A stretch of 64,000 bases of DNA from DATBGZ01 sp963803115 (GTDB lineage: Bacteria > Actinomycetota > Actinomycetes > Mycobacteriales > Micromonosporaceae), in the NCBI GenBank assembly GCA_963803115.1, contig CAWDLN010000019.1, positions 62,001 through 126,000 of the forward strand, in the 5' to 3' direction. Made by a program: the position numbers and the translations under genes. This document shows positions 59,170 through 64,000 of this stretch, in pieces (within the stretch, counting starts at the first letter, position 1; the number at the start of each line of letters is the position of its first letter). Below the pieces are notes generated by a model. It searched no databases. It had not been told where the DNA came from and saw only the letters and a list, made by a program, of their open reading frames with translations.

Positions 59170-60471
59170 ATGGGTCGGCCATCGCGGCTAACGGTGGGCC
59201 GTGTGGCCAGCCATCAATCCCGGCGCGCCGGGGGGCTGTTCACTATCGGACTCGTCCTCACGTTGACGGCGGCCTGCACCGGTGTGACGCCGCATCTGGA
59301 GTCGCGGGGCCAGAGCGAAACCGCGGCGTCGCGGCCGGCGGCCCTCTCTTACACGCAGCAGAACAACGACGTGATCTCCCCGTCCAACCTGGTCGCAGTG
59401 GCAATCAGTAACGGTCGTCTAGACAGCGTGTCGTTGGTTGAGACGGGTGGCGTCGAGGTGCCGGGCGCCTTCGACCCGGACATGCGCCGATGGAAGAACG
59501 CCCGACAGCTAACCTACGGCCGTGGGTACCTGCTCACCGTCACCGGCACCGGCGACAACGGCCAACCGGTCCAGGACACGCGCGCGTTTTCGACGCTGAA
59601 GCCCGGTAACTATGCGGTCGCCCGGATACGCGCCTTCCGGGGGTACGGTCCCGACCTCGACGGCGGTACCTTCGGCGTCGGTCAGCCGATCGTGGTCGAG
59701 TTCGACCGAAACATCACCGACCGGGCCGCGGCCCAGCGGGCTTTGCTCGTCACCACCGATCCACCCACGATCGGCGCGTGGCGGTGGATCAACGATGACG
59801 AGGTGCACTGGCGTCCACCGGAGTACTGGAAATCCGGTACGAAGGTGACGGTCACCGCCAACCTGTTCGGTGCCGACCTGGGCAACGGCGTCTTCGGACG
59901 CGAGAACCGGTCGGCTTCGTTCACCATCGGCCCGTCGAAGATCGCCATCGCGGATCACGACACAAAGCGGATGCACATCTACATCGACGGTGTCGACAGC
60001 ACGAGCACGCTGGCCCAGACGTGGAGCCCGAGCATCTACGGTCCGGCCTACGATCACTCGGGCGGCGCCAAGATCAGCATGGGTCGAGAGGGCGCGTACT
60101 CAACGCGCGGCTGGTTCGACATGCGCACATCGAGCGGGCCCCACGTGGTGATGGAGAAGGCGAAGCTCGTACGGATGCGGTCGTCACTGCCGAAGACCGA
60201 CCCGCTGTACTACGAGCAGAATGTCCCCTACGCGGTCCGGATCACGGCCAGCGGCGAGTACGTACACTGGGCCGACTGGAGCGTCTACGACCAGGGCGTG
60301 CGCAACGTCTCGCACGGCTGCATCAACATGTCGCCCAACGACGCGGTCTGGTTCTACAACAACTTCAGCTACGGCGACATCGTCGACGTCCGAAACACGG
60401 GCAAGCCCATGGGGCTCACGGACGGACTGGGTGACTGGAACCTGCCGTGGGAGCAGTGGGTACAGGGATAG
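59170..60471 (+). CDS. L,D-transpeptidase (YkuD) lipoprotein
   Basis: The ATG at 59170 follows GAGGAG; the frame is open further upstream. The 433-residue protein has a lipoprotein signal (GGLFTIGLVLTLTAAC, Cys36), an Ig-like region (ARIRAFRGYGPDLDGGTFGVGQPIVVEFDRN split by turns; then WINDDEVHWRPPEYWKSGTKV), and a YkuD catalytic domain with SHGCINM, catalytic Cys384 and the upstream histidine in the same motif. This is the LdtMt2-type layout. It forms 3-3 cross-links in peptidoglycan outside the membrane. Confidence 0.94.
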   Translation: MGRPSRLTVGRVASHQSRRAGGLFTIGLVLTLTAACTGVTPHLESRGQSETAASRPAALSYTQQNNDVISPSNLVAVAISNGRLDSVSLVETGGVEVPGAFDPDMRRWKNARQLTYGRGYLLTVTGTGDNGQPVQDTRAFSTLKPGNYAVARIRAFRGYGPDLDGGTFGVGQPIVVEFDRNITDRAAAQRALLVTTDPPTIGAWRWINDDEVHWRPPEYWKSGTKVTVTANLFGADLGNGVFGRENRSASFTIGPSKIAIADHDTKRMHIYIDGVDSTSTLAQTWSPSIYGPAYDHSGGAKISMGREGAYSTRGWFDMRTSSGPHVVMEKAKLVRMRSSLPKTDPLYYEQNVPYAVRITASGEYVHWADWSVYDQGVRNVSHGCINMSPNDAVWFYNNFSYGDIVDVRNTGKPMGLTDGLGDWNLPWEQWVQG

Positions 60472-60601
60472 CCTCAGGCGCTCGCGGCATTTCCGCGGGC
60501 GCGGTTGTCTATTGGCGGCGTCGCCGTTCGTCGTAATGACGTGGAGGAGTGTCGGATACCTCCGCATGCGAATGTCCAGCAGCGGCGTAAGGATGGGTGG
60601 C

Positions 60602-61717
60602 ATGAGCGGCGTACGGGTACTCGTAGGCACACGAAAAGGCGCGTTCACGCTGACGTCGGACGGTAAGCGTGACGACTGGACGGTCGACGGTCCCCACTTC
60701 GGCGGCTGGGAGGTCTACCACGTCAACGGGTCGCCGGCCGATCCGAACCGGCTCTACGCCTCGCCCTCGGGCGGCTGGTTCGGACAGGTGATCCAGCGCT
60801 CCGACGACGGCGGCAAGACATGGGCGACCGTCGGCAACGACTTCACCTACCAGGGCGATGTGGGCCAACACCTCTGGTACGACGGGACGCCCCGTCCGTG
60901 GGAGTTCAAGCGCATCTGGCACCTCGAGCCGTCGCGGGACGACCCCGACACCGTGTACGCGGGCGCCGAGGACGCCGCGCTCTACCTGTCCGAGGACGGC
61001 GGCCAGAAGTGGACGGAGCTGACCGCGCTGCGCACGCACGAAACCGGCCCGACGTGGCAGCCCGGCGCGGGCGGCCTGTGCCTGCACACGATCATCCTGG
61101 ACCCGGTGCAGAAGGACCGGATCTACGTCGCCATCTCGGCGGCCGGCGCGTTCCGCAGCGACGACGCCGGGGCCAGCTGGCTGCCCATCAACAAGGGCCT
61201 CCGCTCGGGTGAGATCCCCGACCAGGACTCCGAGGTGGGCCACTGCGTGCACCACATCACCCAGCATCCGTCCCGGCCGGACACCCTGTTCATGCAGAAG
61301 CACTGGGACGTCATGCGCACCGACGACGCCGGGGCGAACTGGCGTGAGATCAGCGGCGAGCTGCCGTCGGACTTCGGGTTCCCGATCGCCGTGCACGCGC
61401 ACGAGCCGGAGACCATCTACGTCGTGCCGATCAAGAGCGACTCCGAGCACTTCCCGCCGGAGGGCAAGCTGCGCGTCTACCGCAGCCGCACCGGCGGCGA
61501 CGAGTGGGAGCCGCTGACGAACGGGCTGCCCCAGTCCGACTGCTACGTCAACATCTACCGCGACGCGATGGCGGTCGACTCGCTCGACCCGTGCGGCATC
61601 TACTTCGGTACCACCGGTGGGCAGGTCTACCACTCGGCCGACGGCGGCGACAGCTGGGCGCCGATCGTGCGTGACCTGCCGGCCGTGCTCTCGGTGGAAG
61701 TCCAGGCGTTGCCGTGA
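60602..61717 (+). CDS. BNR/Asp-box beta-propeller protein (exo-alpha-sialidase-like)
   Basis: The ATG at 60602 gives 371 residues; another ATG lies three codons earlier. Asp-box repeats SDDGGKTW, SEDGGQKW, SDDAGASW, TDDAGANW and SADGGDSW mark at least five blades of a beta-propeller related to sialidases and photosystem assembly factor YCF48. There is no signal peptide, and the Arg triad of true sialidases is not evident, so it is probably not a secreted sialidase. The gene overlaps a MoaD/ThiS-like gene by four bases (GTGA), which suggests a shared role. Confidence 0.88.
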   Translation: MSGVRVLVGTRKGAFTLTSDGKRDDWTVDGPHFGGWEVYHVNGSPADPNRLYASPSGGWFGQVIQRSDDGGKTWATVGNDFTYQGDVGQHLWYDGTPRPWEFKRIWHLEPSRDDPDTVYAGAEDAALYLSEDGGQKWTELTALRTHETGPTWQPGAGGLCLHTIILDPVQKDRIYVAISAAGAFRSDDAGASWLPINKGLRSGEIPDQDSEVGHCVHHITQHPSRPDTLFMQKHWDVMRTDDAGANWREISGELPSDFGFPIAVHAHEPETIYVVPIKSDSEHFPPEGKLRVYRSRTGGDEWEPLTNGLPQSDCYVNIYRDAMAVDSLDPCGIYFGTTGGQVYHSADGGDSWAPIVRDLPAVLSVEVQALP

Positions 61718-62016
61718 TCCGGGTCGTGCTCCCGGCGCACCTGAAGAACCTGGCCCACGTCACGGGCGAGGTCCGGCTCGAGGTCGGCCCGGTCGAGGTG
61801 ACGCAGCGGCGCGGTGCTGGACGCGCTCGAGGCCCGGTATCCGATGCTGCTCGGCACGATCCGCGACCGCCACAGCGGGCAGCGGCGGGCGTTCGTCCGC
61901 TTCTACGCCTGCGAGGAGGACCTGTCCAACGAGCTCGCCGGACGACGCCGCTGTCCGAGCGGGTCGTCGCCGGGGAGGAGCCGTTCATCATCATCGGCGC
62001 CATGGCCGGCGGCTGA
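61714..62016 (+). pseudogene. MoaD/ThiS-like ubiquitin-fold protein with two frame changes
   Basis: The GTG at 61714 overlaps the beta-propeller stop. The pieces IRVVLPAHLKNLAHVTGEVRLEVGPVEVTQR, then VLDALEARYPMLLGTIRDRHSGQRRAFVRFYACEEDLSNELA (from near 61812), then PLSERVVAGEEPFIIIGAMAGG (from near 61950) lie in different frames. Together they make a 95-100 residue protein with the beta-grasp pattern of sulfur-carrier proteins and a C-terminal Gly-Gly at the stop codon. One extra base near 61812, and either a missing base or two extra near 61945, explain the shifts. The absence of other decay points to sequence error. Confidence 0.8.
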
Positions 62017-62094
62017 CCTCACCGCCACTGTCCGAGGGTCCGACTTGCCGGAATGTAACCGTCGCGCCGGATCGTCCATATAGGATCGACGGGC

Positions 62095-63099
62095 ATGAGC
62101 ACCATGCGGGCGTGGGAGATCGTGCGTCCGGGGCCGGTCGCGACTCGACCGCTGCGTCTGGCGCAACGCCCGGTTCCGGAGCCCGGCTCGGATGAACTGC
62201 TCGTTCGCGTGATTACGTCCGGGGTGTGCCGGACCGACCTGCACCTCGCCGAGGGCGATCTGGCACCGAAGCATCCGAACATGGTTCCCGGCCACGAGGT
62301 CGTCGGCGAGGTCATCGCGGTCGGCTCGACTGTGATCGGATGGCGACCGGGAGACCGGGCCGGCATCGCCTGGCTTCGTCACACCGATGGTGTCTGTGCC
62401 TACTGCCGGCGCGGGAAGGAGAACCTCTGCCCGCAGTCCCGGTACACGGGTTGGGACGCCGCCGGCGGGTATGCCGAGCAGACCACCGTCCCGGCCGAAT
62501 TCGCCTACCGACTCCCTGATGGCTATTCCGACCTAGAACTCGCACCGCTGCTCTGCGCGGGCATCATCGGGTGGCGCGCGTTGCAGCGAGCGGAACTTCC
62601 GCCCGCTGGGCGGCTCGGTATCTATGGCTTCGGTGGTTCGGCCCACCTCACCGCGCAGGTCGCGATCGCGATGGGGGCCACAGTCCACGCCGTGACCCGA
62701 ACCGCCGAGGCGCGCCAGATGGCCCTCGACCTCGGGGCGGCCTCGGCCCACGACGCTGCCCCACCCGAGCCGCTCGACGCCGCGATCCTCTTCGCGCCGG
62801 TGGGCACCCTCGTTCCGGTCGCTCTCGAGGCACTCGACCGCGGAGGCACCCTGGCGATCGCCGGGATACACCTCACGGACATCCCGGCCCTGAATTACGA
62901 GCGGCACCTGTTCCAGGAAAGAACGCTGCGCAGCGTCACATCCAACACTCGGCAGGACGGGCGCGACTTCCTGGCCTTCGCGGCGCAGCACCACCTGCGG
63001 GTCAGCGCCGTGCCATACCCATTCGACGAGGCGGACGGGGCGCTCGCCGACCTCGCCGCCGATCGGGTGCGGGGTGCCGCTGTGCTCACCGTCGGCTAG
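62095..63099 (+). CDS. zinc-dependent medium-chain alcohol dehydrogenase
   Basis: This 334-residue protein has the catalytic zinc ligands in GVCRTDLH and PGHEVVGEV, and a Rossmann domain (LGIYGFGGSAHLTAQVAIAMGA). The family motif AWLRHTDGVCAYCRRGKENLCPQSRYTGW identifies a subgroup with a structural zinc loop. Here the first of the four usual cysteines is replaced by Asp (DGVC instead of CGVC), leaving three. NAD(H) or NADP(H) preference and substrate are not clear. It probably oxidises or reduces a short alcohol or aldehyde. It overlaps the convergent permease gene by four bases. Confidence 0.92.
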   Translation: MSTMRAWEIVRPGPVATRPLRLAQRPVPEPGSDELLVRVITSGVCRTDLHLAEGDLAPKHPNMVPGHEVVGEVIAVGSTVIGWRPGDRAGIAWLRHTDGVCAYCRRGKENLCPQSRYTGWDAAGGYAEQTTVPAEFAYRLPDGYSDLELAPLLCAGIIGWRALQRAELPPAGRLGIYGFGGSAHLTAQVAIAMGATVHAVTRTAEARQMALDLGAASAHDAAPPEPLDAAILFAPVGTLVPVALEALDRGGTLAIAGIHLTDIPALNYERHLFQERTLRSVTSNTRQDGRDFLAFAAQHHLRVSAVPYPFDEADGALADLAADRVRGAAVLTVG

Positions 63100-63857
63100 A
63101 GCTCCCGCCTCGGGGCGAGCTTCACCGCAGCGAACAGCGCACCAGCCGCGACGACAACGCAGACCCCGGCCGCGGGCAGGAAGTAGGACGCGGATGTGCC
63201 GCGCGCCAGGCTCGGCAGCGCGCCCAACAACGTCGTTGGCGACCATCGGCCGACCCGGGGCAGGTTGCCGACGAGGGCCAGCGCGAGCAGAAACACAATG
63301 GTGATCCCCGCGGTCGCGAGCACACCCCGGGCCAGGTACGCCGCCGCCGCGGTGCAGGCGACCGCGAAGGCGAGGAACAATGCACCCAGCACCGTGCCGA
63401 GAAGCACCTGTCCGGCTGGCGGGGCCCCCAGCAGAACCGTCGTCTCGTACCAGGCCGCGAGCGATCCGGCGAGGAGACCCGCGACCGCGGCCGCGGTCGT
63501 CATGGCGTACGTCGGGAGGATCAGGTCGCGCATTCGCGGTACGCGGGTGCGCAGGAACGTCGCCATCTCGGTACGGGCGTCGAGTGCCAGCCCGGCCGCG
63601 GCTACGAGTACGACCACGAGCAGGCAGATCTGCGAGGCGCTGCTGGTGAACTGAGCGAGCCCGTCAGCGGGCGTGGGTGGCGGGAGCTCGACACGGACAC
63701 CGCCGCCGATCCGATCGAGAATCTCGCCCAGGTATCGAGCCGATAGCGGACCGGTCAGGCCGAAGAACACGTACACCGCGAGGATGACGATCAGCCGGCG
63801 GGTCCGGACCAGCCGCAGCCATTCCAGTCGCCACAGTGTCATGCTCGCCCGTGTCAT
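63096..63857 (-). CDS. ABC-2-like permease
   Basis: This 253-residue protein has about six hydrophobic helices (LIVILAVYVFFGLTGPL, QICLLVVVLVAAAGLALD, VLLGTVLGALFLAFAVACTAAAAYLARG, ITIVFLLALALVGNL, and others) and an N-terminal amphipathic helix (LWRLEWLRLVRTRR) typical of ABC-2 permeases. Its ATG overlaps the stop of an ATPase gene that runs off the window, so the two form an exporter. The transported substrate is unknown. Confidence 0.8.
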   Translation of the reverse strand: MTRASMTLWRLEWLRLVRTRRLIVILAVYVFFGLTGPLSARYLGEILDRIGGGVRVELPPPTPADGLAQFTSSASQICLLVVVLVAAAGLALDARTEMATFLRTRVPRMRDLILPTYAMTTAAAVAGLLAGSLAAWYETTVLLGAPPAGQVLLGTVLGALFLAFAVACTAAAAYLARGVLATAGITIVFLLALALVGNLPRVGRWSPTTLLGALPSLARGTSASYFLPAAGVCVVVAAGALFAAVKLAPRREL

Positions 63858-64000
63858 GAGGTCAGCTCCAGGAAGACATCCTCCAGGTCGGGCGCCTCCG
63901 GCAGGAGGCTGACTACCCGCGCACCGCAGGCGGCGAGAACCTCGACGAGGCTGCGTTCCGCGTCGGCCAACGATGTCACCAACACCCGTAGCTCGTTGGC
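63854..64000 (-). CDS. ABC transporter ATP-binding protein (5' part outside window)
   Basis: Only the last 48 codons are present. Their translation ends ARVVSLLPEAPDLEDVFLELTS, the common C-terminal end of ABC-2 exporter ATPases (LEDVFLxLT). The start and nucleotide-binding motifs lie beyond the right edge. It overlaps the permease gene by four bases (ATGA). Confidence 0.75.
   Translation of the reverse strand, partial: ANELRVLVTSLADAERSLVEVLAACGARVVSLLPEAPDLEDVFLELTS

Noticed and set aside
60602..61717. True secreted sialidase
   Set aside because: There is no signal peptide, and the arginine triad and other catalytic residues of sialidases are not evident. Only the Asp-box propeller is supported.
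1..64000. tRNA, rRNA, riboswitch or prophage features
   Set aside because: Reading both strands I saw no cloverleaf with conserved T-loop, no rRNA signature, no recognisable riboswitch core, and no integrase or phage structural genes. A covariance-model scan was not possible.

Overview
The window is high-GC DNA (hand estimate about 70%) with short intergenic gaps, frequent GTG and TTG starts, and ATGA/GTGA/TTGA stop-start overlaps. It carries an actinobacterial conservon, a giant LuxR (LAL) regulator, a DUF3556 protein, a 13E12-type HNH remnant and an ECF sigma factor beside DGPF/YCII proteins. All of this fits a chromosome of the phylum Actinomycetota, class Actinomycetes. I cannot name the genus. 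I saw no rRNA, tRNA, CRISPR array, phage or intact insertion sequence.

Layout. 0-5 kb: a truncated LLM-class oxidoreductase, small membrane and lipoprotein genes, a membrane-anchored SGNH hydrolase, and a class V aminotransferase-like enzyme. 5-9.5 kb: a MarR-GNAT regulator divergent from ackA-xfp (phosphoketolase acetate/ATP shunt), with a 26-bp palindrome over the regulator start. 9.5-24.2 kb: an HNH pseudogene, a regulator divergent from a very short P450, a DUF3556/FAD-oxidoreductase pair, a LAL regulator, an ArsR-SRPBCC operon, two VOC proteins, a methyltransferase, and a divergent SRPBCC/TetR pair with a shared operator. 24.3-31.6 kb: a five-gene overlapping operon, SWIM protein - DUF5691 - MoxR AAA+ ATPase - DUF5682 - VWA protein. 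31.8-36.7 kb: a conservon (sensor kinase, roadblock, DUF742, small GTPase) led by a solute-binding lipoprotein. 36.8-39.8 kb: pntAB transhydrogenase.

40.3-50 kb: small lipoproteins and two paralogous sugar ABC importer operons (binding protein, MalF-like, MalG-like), either side of a HemD-like/winged-helix regulator. The two operons share an upstream DNA block. The stretch from about 46.3 to 49.4 kb is dense with single-base indels, mostly apparent insertions, while the protein signal stays intact. 50.6-53.8 kb: a GbsR/MarR-type regulator with an ABC-2 exporter. 53.8-58.9 kb: a PEBP-like protein with a GH36 alpha-galactosidase, then DGPF-DGPF-ECF sigma-SRPBCC-DinB. 59-64 kb: an L,D-transpeptidase, a BNR/Asp-box protein coupled to a MoaD/ThiS-like protein, a zinc alcohol dehydrogenase, and an ABC exporter cut by the window end.

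The observations I rate highest are: (1) a palindromic 11-mer, TCCACWGTGGA, scattered through coding and non-coding DNA far more often than chance predicts; (2) the SWIM-DUF5691-MoxR-DUF5682-VWA operon, a conserved but functionally obscure chaperone-like module; (3) a MalF-type permease with an SdrD/Cna-B-like domain inserted in an extracytoplasmic loop; (4) the matching upstream blocks of the two ABC operons; (5) a solute-binding lipoprotein built into a conservon; and (6) a beta-propeller/ubiquitin-like protein pair.
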